Shown: piece by piece, positions 1 through 9,918 of the stretch
Layout: every line of letters starts with the position of its first letter
Position numbering within the stretch: the first letter of the stretch is position 1
DNA from: Oscillospiraceae bacterium
GTDB lineage: Bacteria > Bacillota > Clostridia > Oscillospirales > Acutalibacteraceae
DNA length: 64,000 bases
NCBI GenBank assembly: GCA_015066515.1
Contig: SVOH01000009.1
Span: 1-64,000, forward strand
Reading direction: 5' to 3'
Program-made: the position numbers and the translations under genes
The notes under the pieces: model-generated
The model's database searches: none
What the model was told of the DNA's origin: nothing
The model's input: the letters and a program-made list of their open reading frames with translations, nothing else

Positions 1-2670
1 ACCATTTGCTACAACACATGCGTCGCGTACATGAAGATTCTTTACAGTGCCGCCTGCAAGCACAGGGATAAGACCTGCACTATCCTCACTATTAGCATAA
101 AGACCTGTTACTGCATAGCCGTCACCGTCAAGTACGCCTGCAAAAGGTCTATATGAATATTTAGGATCATCAAGAACACCGTCACCGTTAGAATCTATAG
201 CATAGTCTTTTTGATCGATCCAACGAAGGCCGCCAACATTTATGTCGTTGGTAAGCTTAAAGTAAAGCTTTTCGGTATAGTTGGTACCACCCGAGCCAAT
301 TACACGAGCAAGTGTTAACGCGTCGCTTATAAGATATGGGTCATCTTTTGTGCCCGAGCCCTGCATATTTTCATAGTTAATATATACGCCGTCTTCATGT
401 GCGCCTATCATAGTCCAGTTACCAACAGAAGAAGCAGGTTGGCTAAGACTCCAACGTGATTCGTTTGTGTAAGCGATTGCTTCTTTCCAGTTAGTAGCGT
501 GACTGTACGCTGCCGAATTACCTGTAACCGCAAGCATGCCGTCTATAACCGACCACTGTGTCCAGTTAAGGTTTGGCATTGTATCTGCCGAATATTCTGT
601 AATACCGCCTACAAGGCCTGATTTGGTAGAAGCTTCACTTGTATAGCAATTTACATATTGGGGATAATCATTTGCCTTATTGTCGGGATACACACCCAAT
701 GATACACAGTTTTCGAAATAGAAATGCTGTGTGCCCGACTGGCCAAGGTTTATAAATCCGCCTTTTCCCGTGCCTGCATCTGGAGCAAAACCGTCGGGAA
801 CTACAAGCTCGTTAGAAGAATCAAACAAGCAATTTGTAAAGCTACAAGCAGCCGGTGTGCCGTGTGAAGCAACAAAACCTGCAACACCACCAAAACCACT
901 AGTAGAGTTAGTTTGAACTCGTGAGTTTTTAACAGTTACATTGTGGATTCCAACACTTGTAACAGCAACTGTTGAACCGTTAACTGTCTGTCCACCGCTT
1001 GTGCTAGGATCAAGATCTGTATTAGTAGCCTTTGTATCATCATAACCTAGTGATGCTGTGATTACACCCGCATAGGTATATCCGGTGTTATGAATAAACG
1101 CCTTATCAAATGTAACGTTTTTAATAACGGCATCGTCCATAAGTGCAGGAACAAAACCAACACCTTCATTATTCCAACCACGGTCTACCGTTTTACTGTA
1201 AAGACCGTGAATTGTAACCCCGTTACCGTCAAACTCGCCACGGAAAGCAGTCGCCTGATCGCGAATGCCATCACCATCTGTATCGGCCGAAAACGAAGCA
1301 TTGGTAAAAAGACCCGCCGTCCAGTTGATTACTTTATTAGAACCTGCACTAACCAAATCCTTCAGTATATCAAGTGTACCGCCAACTACGGGGCTTAAAT
1401 AAATATCGGTTACGCCATCAGCTACCTTATAATATGCTTTTTCATACACTTTTACGGTAACCTTTGTGCCATTATTATCAACCTGCTTTGTCTTGCCTGT
1501 GTCAATGCGACCGCCTTCAAGCACCATCTTGCGAAGCTGCGCTGCAGTTTCAATAATATATGGGTCGTCTTTGGTACCCTTACCGCCTGCAAATTCGGTA
1601 GCGGCTGTACCGTCCCAAATATCAGGTGCTTCAATATATGTCCATCCTTCAGGTTTAATGTTTGCAGGGTATCCACTTTCACTTACATACCAAAATCCAT
1701 CTTCACTATCGGTCGCCCAATCAAGACCTGGCATGTTAACCTGCGCCATAACACCCTTCATACTCTCTGCAGGAAGTACTGTAACACCACTTGTAGATAC
1801 AGACTGATCGGTATAACAGTCTATATATGTACAGGTTTGGCCAATTTCTGTTTTAACGCCAATTGCAACAGTATCTTCAACCGTATTGCCTGTTGTAGCA
1901 TCGGTATAACCTATAATTTGCGAAATATTACCTGCGTTATCGTAAACCAAGCAATTTTTTACTGTTACTGGATCATTACCTGCATGACCAATTATAGCAC
2001 CCTTGGTGCCTGTTGAATTTATATAGTTAAGTGCTACAACGCAATTTTCTATAGTTGTAGAATATACTGTACCCCAACTGCTTACGCCAACAACTGCGCC
2101 CGCAAAGCCCGAACAGTTAGCATAGCCTTTCATAACCGACACATTTTTTATTGTGCCACCATTTATCTGATGGAAAAGGCCAAAAGTCGACTGTGAACCG
2201 CCTGTATATAAACCGTATACAGTCGCCCCATTACCGTCAAAATTACCTTGGAATGTACCGTTTGACCAATATATTCTGCAAGAAGCTGCGTTTGCTTCAT
2301 AAAAATCTTTTACTTCTGCCGCAGTGGTAAGAGCGTCAATACCACTTTTTAAAGACTCGGACTGCATATAAAATGCATCAACGCCGTCTTTTACCTTAAA
2401 GTATACACCGTCTGTAGTAACCTTATTTGCCGTAACAGCATAAAGCTGTTCGCAGGTTTCAATTATATATGGGTCGCCGGCTACACCAGTACCACCTGAA
2501 AAGCTTGTATTGCTGCTTCCATCCCAGGTGTCGTATACATAGCCATCATCTGCCGCATTGGCATTTATATTAAAGCCAATATTAGCGGTAAAGAGCGTAC
2601 CTATAACCATTGCAAGTGCAAGGGCTATACTTAATACTCTTTTAGCGCTTTTGTTTATTTTAATTTTCAT
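1..2670 (-). CDS. Large secreted GLUG/beta-helix-like surface protein, C-terminus outside window
   Basis: The reading frame is open from an ATG at 2670 to the window edge (890 codons, no stop), so the C-terminus is missing. A GAGAGG ribosome-binding site precedes the start. The N-terminus is a signal peptide: a basic stretch, then a hydrophobic segment ending near ANAA. At least three modules follow, each opening with a G-(S/T)-G-x-x-x-DPY-(I/L)-I motif. Each contains a FDGNG/LDGDG element, a GLY/GLF/GLIP element and an IKN/VKN element, typical of GLUG-type or right-handed beta-helix surface repeats. It is probably exported and binds carbohydrate or acts as an adhesin; this is inferred from fold type only. 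It lies downstream of the 41-aa ORF and the 1597-aa paralogue, probably in one operon. Whether it ends in a wall anchor cannot be seen. Confidence 0.85.
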   Translation of the reverse strand, partial: MKIKINKSAKRVLSIALALAMVIGTLFTANIGFNINANAADDGYVYDTWDGSSNTSFSGGTGVAGDPYIIETCEQLYAVTANKVTTDGVYFKVKDGVDAFYMQSESLKSGIDALTTAAEVKDFYEANAASCRIYWSNGTFQGNFDGNGATVYGLYTGGSQSTFGLFHQINGGTIKNVSVMKGYANCSGFAGAVVGVSSWGTVYSTTIENCVVALNYINSTGTKGAIIGHAGNDPVTVKNCLVYDNAGNISQIIGYTDATTGNTVEDTVAIGVKTEIGQTCTYIDCYTDQSVSTSGVTVLPAESMKGVMAQVNMPGLDWATDSEDGFWYVSESGYPANIKPEGWTYIEAPDIWDGTAATEFAGGKGTKDDPYIIETAAQLRKMVLEGGRIDTGKTKQVDNNGTKVTVKVYEKAYYKVADGVTDIYLSPVVGGTLDILKDLVSAGSNKVINWTAGLFTNASFSADTDGDGIRDQATAFRGEFDGNGVTIHGLYSKTVDRGWNNEGVGFVPALMDDAVIKNVTFDKAFIHNTGYTYAGVITASLGYDDTKATNTDLDPSTSGGQTVNGSTVAVTSVGIHNVTVKNSRVQTNSTSGFGGVAGFVASHGTPAACSFTNCLFDSSNELVVPDGFAPDAGTGKGGFINLGQSGTQHFYFENCVSLGVYPDNKANDYPQYVNCYTSEASTKSGLVGGITEYSADTMPNLNWTQWSVIDGMLAVTGNSAAYSHATNWKEAIAYTNESRWSLSQPASSVGNWTMIGAHEDGVYINYENMQGSGTKDDPYLISDALTLARVIGSGGTNYTEKLYFKLTNDINVGGLRWIDQKDYAIDSNGDGVLDDPKYSYRPFAGVLDGDGYAVTGLYANSEDSAGLIPVLAGGTVKNLHVRDACVVANG

Positions 2671-2736
2671 AAAAAACCTCTCTTTTCTTTTCACAAATTA
2701 AGTGAATTTATAGGTTTGTTTCTTTTGTTCTAATAA

Positions 2737-2862
2737 TTATCTAGGCCAAATTACGATATCATCGTCTTCATCGCCAAAGTTTGCGTTAGGGTCGCTTGTA
2801 ACGATAATATCTGTAAGGTCAAGTTCATATATTTCGATTTTAGATTTCTGGAACATATTCAT
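2737..2862 (-). CDS. 41-aa acidic small protein between two GLUG genes
   Basis: I choose the ATG at 2862 because a clean AAAAGGAGAAAT ribosome-binding site precedes it. A longer in-frame start at 2967 would overlap the end of the upstream gene and has no such site. The peptide starts MNMFQKSKIEIYEL, has a central DIIVTSDPN segment, and ends in a cluster of Asp/Glu followed by IVIWPR. It has no signal peptide or membrane segment. It lies 22 nt after the stop of the 1597-aa surface protein and 66 nt before the next GLUG gene, so it is probably cotranscribed. Short peptides with a K(I/L)E-x-(I/F) start, a (D/E)-(I/V)-I-(T/V)-(T/A)-S core and an acidic tail occur in Clostridia, but I know of no assigned function. 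It could be a short regulatory or modified peptide; the coding call rests on the ribosome-binding site and spacing. Confidence 0.6.
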   Translation of the reverse strand: MNMFQKSKIEIYELDLTDIIVTSDPNANFGDEDDDIVIWPR

Positions 2863-2884
2863 ATTTCTCCTTTTTATATTATCA

Positions 2885-5800
2885 TTATGCGCCATAACGT
2901 GCTTCGAGCATCTGGCTGTAGAACAAAAGCGCTTTTGCTGCTTCGTATCTTGTTTCGTAATAATCACATGGGTTTATTCTGTTGGCTCTGTAAGCCTCTA
3001 GTGCAAAGCCCTCTGCGCTAAATGTACCAAAGTCGGTACCGTTTACTGTAACTGAAATGCCTGTACAAAGTGCTTTTACAGGAACATCTTTAAGCCTATA
3101 AAGGTGATATCTACCTGCACCATCGTTGTTAACCATTTCAGAAGCCTTAACGGTAGCGATAACAGTATCACCAGACTTAAATGTTGCCACAACAGAATCG
3201 CTCTGCCTGTAGTCACCCGCAAATGCAAAGGTAAATGCAATATAAGGATTAACCTTTAGATTAAGGCTTGTAGCGTACATACCGTAAGTATCTGTGCTTG
3301 CGCCATATATATCGTAGTTATCAAGCACAAGTGCATCATACTCTGCCTGAAGATCAGCCGGCATATAGGTTAATTTAACAGGTGTAAGTGAAGGATATTC
3401 TCCACGGTTTCCTGTATACCATACACTATCCCAAGCAAGAGCTGGCATATTATCCCTTGCTGCCGCACCCTTCATTTGAGAAATGTCAAGTTTTGTTATT
3501 TTGTCTGCATAACTTATACTAAATGCTGTTTCAGCTACGCTTAAATCTTGGTCGGTATAAACGTTTGTATATGCTTCTGCATTACTAATTCGCTTAAAGT
3601 CGCCAAGTTTTGTTGTATTTAATGTGTATGGTGCTGTTCCAATAGATATTGAGTTTTTAATTGTTGGTGTACTACCGGTAAATCCAACAAATCCCGGAAT
3701 AGTGTCACAAGCATTTTCTGTTATATTGCCTGCAACAAAACAGTTATCTATTGTAATTGTTGGACCCCAATATCCGTTACCAACAATCGTGCCTACACTG
3801 CCGTAATATGATGAATTGTCTGCGTTTTGCGATGCTAGATAACAATTTACTACTGAGCAGTTGTTAATTGTAAGTGTGCCTGCGTTTGTTGAGGTTGTTG
3901 CCACTATACCACCAACAACATTTGAACCTCCGGTTCCCGCCGTAGATGCAAAATAGCAGTTTTTAACATTTATGTTTTCAATCACAGCGGAAGTTCCTAC
4001 AATGTGGAACAAACCACCGTTTGCTTGATTATCTTTAGGAGAATACACACCGTATACTGTAGCACCGTTACCGTCGAAGTGACCGTTAAAACTACCATAT
4101 GACCACCAAATAGAACCACCGCTTGTTTCAAAATAATTCTTAACTTCAGTAGCACTTGTAAGATTAGCAACCGTTTCTCCGCCATTCATATAGAACGCTT
4201 CGATATTATCTGCAACCTTAAAATACATATTTGTGGTGTCTATACTGCCTTTTTCTGCGCCTAAAGTATCAGTTATTCTGTTAGCACAAACAGATGCTAA
4301 ATCGTTTGCATCATATATAATATATGGATTTTCTTCAGAGCCGTTGCCCTCTTGTGCAGGGTCAACTATAAAGTCGTCGTCATAGCCGCTATATGTGCTT
4401 GCAATTTTTTCAACCGCGTCAGATTTTACAGGTGCAATTGACGGATACTCGCCCTGGGCACCATATACCCAAACATTTTCCCAGTCAAAACCGCTAGCTG
4501 TAGCCATTGCCGCTACACCCTGTAGTGACTCTTTGCTTACACTTGTAACATTATATTTTGCAAGTGTTGTGTCAGTATTATCTGCATTTTTTGCCTTTAG
4601 ATCTGCCAAATCAGAATCTGTATATACGTTTTTGAAATATCCATTTCCTATATAGAACAAATTCCAACCCTGACCACATACAGAAGAACCAATAACTATA
4701 AGATTATTTACATATGAGTTTACTGTCACGCCATCAACGGTTGAACTGTTTGCAGAGTTAGATATTACCGGCATAACCTCGCCATCTTTGTAAGCAAATT
4801 TTGTAACATTGTCTGCAACAATGCAGTTTTCCGCATGTACTGTAGGTGTTGTGTTAGCAAGCAACACACCACCAAAGCTTCTGTAGTCGCTACCGTTTCG
4901 ATTACACTTTATATAGCAATCTTTCACGGAACAGTTTTCTATTGTAATAACACCCGCATCACTGCTGCTGCTTGCAACAATGCCTGCAGTCTTTGCTCCG
5001 CCTTCGATATATGAATTCTTTAAATTTATGTTTTTAATGGTTACACTTCCAGCAACCTTGGGGAATAATGCCGCAGAATCCTGCACGTAACCCTTAGCAG
5101 TAGAACCGGTATAAAGACCATATATTGTTACGCCGTTGCCATCAAAATGGCCTCTAAAATATTCAGAAACACTACTGCTTGTGGGCAACCACCATACTGC
5201 GCCACCATTTGCTGTAAAGTAATCTTCAACCGCCTCAGCACTTGTAAGGTTAGCAACGGTTTCGCCGCCATTCATATAAAACGCCTTAACGCCATCTGCA
5301 ACCTTAAAATACTTTCCTTCTGTTACAACATAACCACGTGCTACCGCCGCAAACTGATTTGCTGTCTCTACAATGTATGGGTCATCTTGAGTACCTGTAC
5401 CGGAAGTAAACTCAGTATATTGGCTTGCATCTGTATAAGTGCTGGATGTTATTTCTGGGGTAGTATTCGATGCCAATGCATCTTTTGCTGCGTGACCGTA
5501 ATTAATAAGTGCCGCGGCAACCTTTTTGTCGGCTGTTTTTTGATCATCTGTGGTAGAGCTAGCGTATGTAGCGTTACCGTCCATAACGTCTAACGCGTAA
5601 TCTTCTATAGAGATTTGCTGTGTTTCAGAGTATACTATCTCGCTATCATCTTCACTGGTAGTGATAATTGTTGGTAGCCAAACGGTATCAATCTCTCTTG
5701 CAGAGAGATTTTCAATTGTATACATTTTAGCGCCTGCAGGCAAAAGACTGCCGGCATATGGTGAATCGGTTGCCGTAGTAAGCTTGATAAAACCTTCTTT

Positions 5801-7678
5801 ACCGGTAGTTTTTGGAACATAGAGCGCCGCATCGTCTGAATCATATGGTGGAACAAAATGGAAATTAATATCAAAGCTTCCATCATCGGCATAGGTAATA
5901 TTTACCGCCTGTAAAGTCCAATCGTAATCAGTAGTATCGCTAGCTTCAAGGTCAAAGCCTTTAAGCAAGGTCGGATACTGACCCGATTTACCTACAAACC
6001 AAATACCGTCGGTATTGTCGGCTGTGTTCCAATCAAGGTCGGCACCAGGGAATGGCCAACCGTTTGCATCACGTATAGCTTTGTTTGCCGCAGTAGCTTC
6101 GGCTGTTGCAACAGAAGCATTAGCACCAAGAAAATCGCTGGATGCAATATTACCGTTTATGTTGAATTTAACTCTATTAGCCTCGGTATTTTGAGACGGA
6201 GCAAAATTAAGTAACGCTTGAACATCTTGATCGGTAAATATGTTTACAAAGTTACCGGTATCTATATGATTGCGTGACCACGGAGCCGCTAAGTCCCACG
6301 GAGTAGCACCTATTGAAATAACATTTGTTATATAAGTGGCGCCGCTACTGTAGCCTACTAATAGCTTTTTGTTGTAACTTGTTGAAAAACTGTTTTCTAT
6401 AGTATTGTCATAAACTAAACAGTTATTTACTGTAACAGCGCCATAACATCTACCTAACAGCGCGCCACCATTCATTTCACTTGTATTGGTGCAGCTTATA
6501 TAGTTATTAGTCGATGTACAATTTTCAATTATTGTGCTGCCCGCATTACCACGCATGTTACCTATAATTGCGCCTGCCGCAGTTGAAGCTGTAAGATATG
6601 AATTTTTAATAGTAATATTCTTTATTGTTTGAGGATCGGCGGTAGTGCTACCATAGCTCGAATACGGAAACAAACCTGCCGAATAACCGTCGGAGTATAA
6701 ACCGTAGATTGTAACACCATTACCATCAAAGTTGCCATTGAAAGTGACACTCTTACTCCACCACGTGTTTGTGGCACCATTTTCCTCAAAATAAGCCTTA
6801 ACTGCTGCAGCAGAGGTGAGATCAGCAACCGCCTCGCCACCATTCATATAGAACGCGTCTATACCGTCTGCTACTTTAAAGTACTCGTGATTTGTACCTA
6901 CAACAGTCCCATTACATGTAAGTTCATCCCTACTTAAAGCGAATATCTGACCGGGGTTGGTGATTATGTACGGATTGCTTTCTGAGTTTTCTTTTGTAGG
7001 ATCAAGAAGCTCAACAGTGGTAACCTTGCCAGTATAAGAAATTGCTGTATAATCTTTGGTTTCCACCACCGGTTTTACCTGATAACCGCTCTTTGCCTCG
7101 CCGCAAAGGGTACATACTGCGCTTGAGTAAACAGCATATCCGTTATCAACATCGGTGTAAACGGGATCACCGCTTACAGAATACACGTGAGTACAGCCGG
7201 CGGTAAACTTGCCGTTTGTGGCTGTGAATTCGGTATAGTTTTCATCATACAAGCCGCTAAAGTCAAGCTCACTCAAGGTGATGTCTATGTCGCTTGTAAT
7301 AGGTGCTGAAAACACAAAACTAAGATTAAAGCTTAGTGAGGTAAAAAGCTCTGCATCAAGAGTTCTAAACTCAACCCTGCCGTCTAATACCTCACATTCC
7401 ATATTTGCGGTATCACTGACAATAGGTTTAACATCAACCGATTCATACCAATCATTAGTATTATCGATTGTGAAGATACCTGCAGCCATACCGCCCGGCA
7501 CAGTGAACTCTACCGTAGCGGTAGCTTCGGTATCATTTTTTTTGCACTGAGCGCCTGTAATAACATAAGAGGGACCTTCAGCCGCGTTTACGGTTATAAG
7601 ACAACCCAAAACGGCTGTGGCGCAAATTGCTATTGAAAGAATTATTGATAGCAATTTGGCAAATGTTTTGTTAGACAT
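2885..7678 (-). CDS. Secreted 1597-aa GLUG-module surface protein
   Basis: A signal peptide occupies about residues 1-33 and ends near VNAAEG. Residues about 35-165 form a beta-rich domain resembling cohesin-like/CBM2-CBM3-superfamily modules (alternating hydrophobic strands, ITLSELDFSG segment). Three GLUG/beta-helix modules follow, opening at SESNPYIITN, TQDDPYIVET and SEENPYIIYD. Each closes with a W-(F/V/Y)-x-G-x-x-G-x-YP(T/S)L-like segment. Two similar beta domains, one between modules 1 and 2 and one at the C-terminus, end in Ala/Leu-rich helices (AAALINYGHAA and AKALLFYSQMLEARYG). No LPxTG-like motif or C-terminal membrane helix is visible, so it is probably released or held non-covalently. 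It is first in its local operon, about 215 nt from the beta-propeller gene. Ligand unknown. Confidence 0.85.
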   Translation of the reverse strand: MSNKTFAKLLSIILSIAICATAVLGCLITVNAAEGPSYVITGAQCKKNDTEATATVEFTVPGGMAAGIFTIDNTNDWYESVDVKPIVSDTANMECEVLDGRVEFRTLDAELFTSLSFNLSFVFSAPITSDIDITLSELDFSGLYDENYTEFTATNGKFTAGCTHVYSVSGDPVYTDVDNGYAVYSSAVCTLCGEAKSGYQVKPVVETKDYTAISYTGKVTTVELLDPTKENSESNPYIITNPGQIFALSRDELTCNGTVVGTNHEYFKVADGIDAFYMNGGEAVADLTSAAAVKAYFEENGATNTWWSKSVTFNGNFDGNGVTIYGLYSDGYSAGLFPYSSYGSTTADPQTIKNITIKNSYLTASTAAGAIIGNMRGNAGSTIIENCTSTNNYISCTNTSEMNGGALLGRCYGAVTVNNCLVYDNTIENSFSTSYNKKLLVGYSSGATYITNVISIGATPWDLAAPWSRNHIDTGNFVNIFTDQDVQALLNFAPSQNTEANRVKFNINGNIASSDFLGANASVATAEATAANKAIRDANGWPFPGADLDWNTADNTDGIWFVGKSGQYPTLLKGFDLEASDTTDYDWTLQAVNITYADDGSFDINFHFVPPYDSDDAALYVPKTTGKEGFIKLTTATDSPYAGSLLPAGAKMYTIENLSAREIDTVWLPTIITTSEDDSEIVYSETQQISIEDYALDVMDGNATYASSTTDDQKTADKKVAAALINYGHAAKDALASNTTPEITSSTYTDASQYTEFTSGTGTQDDPYIVETANQFAAVARGYVVTEGKYFKVADGVKAFYMNGGETVANLTSAEAVEDYFTANGGAVWWLPTSSSVSEYFRGHFDGNGVTIYGLYTGSTAKGYVQDSAALFPKVAGSVTIKNINLKNSYIEGGAKTAGIVASSSSDAGVITIENCSVKDCYIKCNRNGSDYRSFGGVLLANTTPTVHAENCIVADNVTKFAYKDGEVMPVISNSANSSTVDGVTVNSYVNNLIVIGSSVCGQGWNLFYIGNGYFKNVYTDSDLADLKAKNADNTDTTLAKYNVTSVSKESLQGVAAMATASGFDWENVWVYGAQGEYPSIAPVKSDAVEKIASTYSGYDDDFIVDPAQEGNGSEENPYIIYDANDLASVCANRITDTLGAEKGSIDTTNMYFKVADNIEAFYMNGGETVANLTSATEVKNYFETSGGSIWWSYGSFNGHFDGNGATVYGVYSPKDNQANGGLFHIVGTSAVIENINVKNCYFASTAGTGGSNVVGGIVATTSTNAGTLTINNCSVVNCYLASQNADNSSYYGSVGTIVGNGYWGPTITIDNCFVAGNITENACDTIPGFVGFTGSTPTIKNSISIGTAPYTLNTTKLGDFKRISNAEAYTNVYTDQDLSVAETAFSISYADKITKLDISQMKGAAARDNMPALAWDSVWYTGNRGEYPSLTPVKLTYMPADLQAEYDALVLDNYDIYGASTDTYGMYATSLNLKVNPYIAFTFAFAGDYRQSDSVVATFKSGDTVIATVKASEMVNNDGAGRYHLYRLKDVPVKALCTGISVTVNGTDFGTFSAEGFALEAYRANRINPCDYYETRYEAAKALLFYSQMLEARYGA

Positions 7679-7840
7679 AATCTCAATCTCCTTTTGATTT
7701 GAATGTTTTATGCTATTATTAAAAAAGTTGCAACGAGTCCATAATATAGCATGATAATCACATAATCATTTTATCACAAGTTAGTAAACACTACAATATA
7801 AGCATTTAAACTCATTATGTAACAATATAAACTTGAAAAA

Positions 7841-7875
7841 ATATACAACCCCCACAAAAAGTGAAGGTTGTATAT
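7841..7875 (-). terminator. Rho-independent terminator after beta-propeller gene
   Basis: Ten-base arms (7841-7850 and 7866-7875, ATATACAACC with its complement) flank a 15-nt loop. On the minus strand the hairpin is followed by TTTTTTC. It lies just past the stop at 7894 and separates that operon from the surface-protein operon starting at 7678. Confidence 0.8.
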
Positions 7876-7893
7876 CAAAAATATTATGAAAAT

Positions 7894-9918
7894 TTAACCT
7901 ATTTTTGCTATTTGTAAAAAGGTATTTATATCAAATACCTGTAACGCATTTTTAGATACAATATAAAATGCATCGCCGACAAATAAGCCTCTTACATCGT
8001 CCATAGCATATTTATAATCGCTTTCTATTGTTAGAGTAGCTGCTTTTACAAAGCCTTCGTCCGTGTACTTAAAGATAATGTACTTGCCGTTACTGTAGTC
8101 ATCGGTTGCAGCAAAACCGATTAAGTTTTTATCCTTATGAACAAGCATTGCCTTGTGATTATTAAGTGCCGGAGAATAGCTGTAACCGTCAATTATGTTT
8201 TTATCTTGCTCGGTTACGTTTGCAGGGTCGGTAATATTAAACATAGAAAGCTTAAGGTCGCGAGTTCTGCCGGTGTTTTCATCGGCATCCATACCAAATC
8301 CCAAAAGCAAGCCGTCGCCGTATGGATACATATATTCTGAAAAGCCGGGTATTTTAAGCTCGCCCAAAATTTTTGGATTTGTAGGGTCGCTTAAGTCTGC
8401 ACTAAAAAGCGGGTCGGTTTGACGGAAGGTTACAAAGTAGGCCGTGTCCCCCATAAAACGAACCGAGTACACACGCTCGCCCTTTGCTAAATTGGTTATT
8501 TCGCCCACCTTTTTAAGCTCACTGTCAAGCACGGTAAGACGAGCGGTGGTATTGCGGCTATATGATATAATTTCGTGCTCGCTGTTATCAAACTTTTGCT
8601 TTACCTGAGTAGTTACAGTCGCTGTAGTGACAAAACGGAAATAGTCATTGTATTCGTCAATAAAAAACTGATTTTCAAGCGTGCCATCTACCTCGCCCGA
8701 GGTTTTATATTCGATTGTACCAGTCTTTATAGCAAGCCTTGATACTACTGTTTTTTCAGCAACATAACTTTCGGTATCATCAGACGTATCATTATATTGT
8801 GTATCGGCAAGAATTATATTACCCTGACTGCAATAAATGTTATCGGTGCCACCCAATAGACTTGCAGTGTCGCACATAGCGCCGTCTTTATAGTTATATG
8901 AGCCTATAACCGTATACTGACTATTGTAGTTTTCTTGTTCATAACGGTAAATACTGTCGGCGGGCACCGGTTTGCACACATCATTTACCTCGGTTGTGGG
9001 AACAAAGGTTGTGGGGTCATCTTTATCTATTTCATAAACATTTATATGACAGTTTGATATTAGGTACATATAGTCCCCTACCATACGCGCAGAATTGTAT
9101 ATACCATCTTGACAAACCTGTGCTATCTGCTTAGGATTTTTAGGATCGCTTATATCGTATATTAAAATCAGTACTGAGCTTTTGGCTTTATTGTAGTGGT
9201 CGGGTTGCAAAATTATGGCACGGTCGCCCTTTAAAAACATATCGCCGTAATCGGTAGTGTATTCGCGTGAAAGCTCGGTTTTACTCAAAAGCTTTGACGC
9301 TTCACCCTCGGCCGAAAAAATACTGAAGGTTGTTCCCTTGATGTAATAGATATGTTTGCCATCTGTTTTAACAATATCGGCCTCGGAGACACCCTCTACC
9401 TGCTCGGTGGTGTTAGAAAAATCCCCTTTGTCAGATTCGTCGCCTAAATTTGCGCTTGTGTCCTTACCACTTGAACCGCCCGGTTTTGCGTTGGTGCTGC
9501 TACCGTTTGTAGATGACGGCGCACTAACAACACCATCAGAATCGCCTTCTGCATATTCAATTTCCTCTTCATAAATAATAGCCTCATCGTCGGTTACGCC
9601 AAAGCCGTTCCAAAAGCTATAATCCTTTTTAGGCTTTATAAGCTTGTAAATCTCATCATATGATTTTGAAACCTTGAGTGTCTGAGTAGAGGATGTATTA
9701 TCCTTAACAAGTGGTTTAAAGCTATCGCGCGGCACAAATATAATACCTAAAACAATGGCAATACAAGCCACGCAAGCAAATGCTACGCGCCAAGGAATTG
9801 CAGGATTTTTACGGTCGCGAAGCTCTTCTTTGAGTATAATCTTATCTAAAATTTTATCGTGCGTTTCTCGGTCAACGGTTATATGGTCCATTGCAGACTT
9901 ATAATTCTTATCAAACAT
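7894..9918 (-). CDS. Membrane-anchored beta-propeller protein, partner of ECF sigma
   Basis: I use the ATG at 9918 rather than 9927: AAAGGAG lies 9 nt upstream of 9918 but directly abuts 9927. The 674-aa product has a short cytosolic N-terminus (about residues 1-42), one membrane helix at about 43-63, a Gly/Ser/Asp-rich linker to about 180, then a large beta-propeller domain. Its EGVSEADIVKTDGKHIYYI signature is the hallmark of the 'beta propeller domain' family PF09826. The gene overlaps the sigma-factor gene by 8 nt, the usual place of an anti-sigma factor. By inference the cytosolic segment binds the sigma factor and the external propeller senses an envelope signal or ligand; no zinc-binding HxxxCxxC motif is seen in the N-terminus. 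It could instead be only a target of the sigma factor. Confidence 0.8.
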   Translation of the reverse strand: MFDKNYKSAMDHITVDRETHDKILDKIILKEELRDRKNPAIPWRVAFACVACIAIVLGIIFVPRDSFKPLVKDNTSSTQTLKVSKSYDEIYKLIKPKKDYSFWNGFGVTDDEAIIYEEEIEYAEGDSDGVVSAPSSTNGSSTNAKPGGSSGKDTSANLGDESDKGDFSNTTEQVEGVSEADIVKTDGKHIYYIKGTTFSIFSAEGEASKLLSKTELSREYTTDYGDMFLKGDRAIILQPDHYNKAKSSVLILIYDISDPKNPKQIAQVCQDGIYNSARMVGDYMYLISNCHINVYEIDKDDPTTFVPTTEVNDVCKPVPADSIYRYEQENYNSQYTVIGSYNYKDGAMCDTASLLGGTDNIYCSQGNIILADTQYNDTSDDTESYVAEKTVVSRLAIKTGTIEYKTSGEVDGTLENQFFIDEYNDYFRFVTTATVTTQVKQKFDNSEHEIISYSRNTTARLTVLDSELKKVGEITNLAKGERVYSVRFMGDTAYFVTFRQTDPLFSADLSDPTNPKILGELKIPGFSEYMYPYGDGLLLGFGMDADENTGRTRDLKLSMFNITDPANVTEQDKNIIDGYSYSPALNNHKAMLVHKDKNLIGFAATDDYSNGKYIIFKYTDEGFVKAATLTIESDYKYAMDDVRGLFVGDAFYIVSKNALQVFDINTFLQIAKIG

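Noticed and set aside
2863-2967. Upstream extension of the 41-aa ORF to a 76-aa protein starting at 2967
   Set aside because: It would overlap the surface-protein gene by about 80 nt, and the good ribosome-binding site lies at the shorter start.
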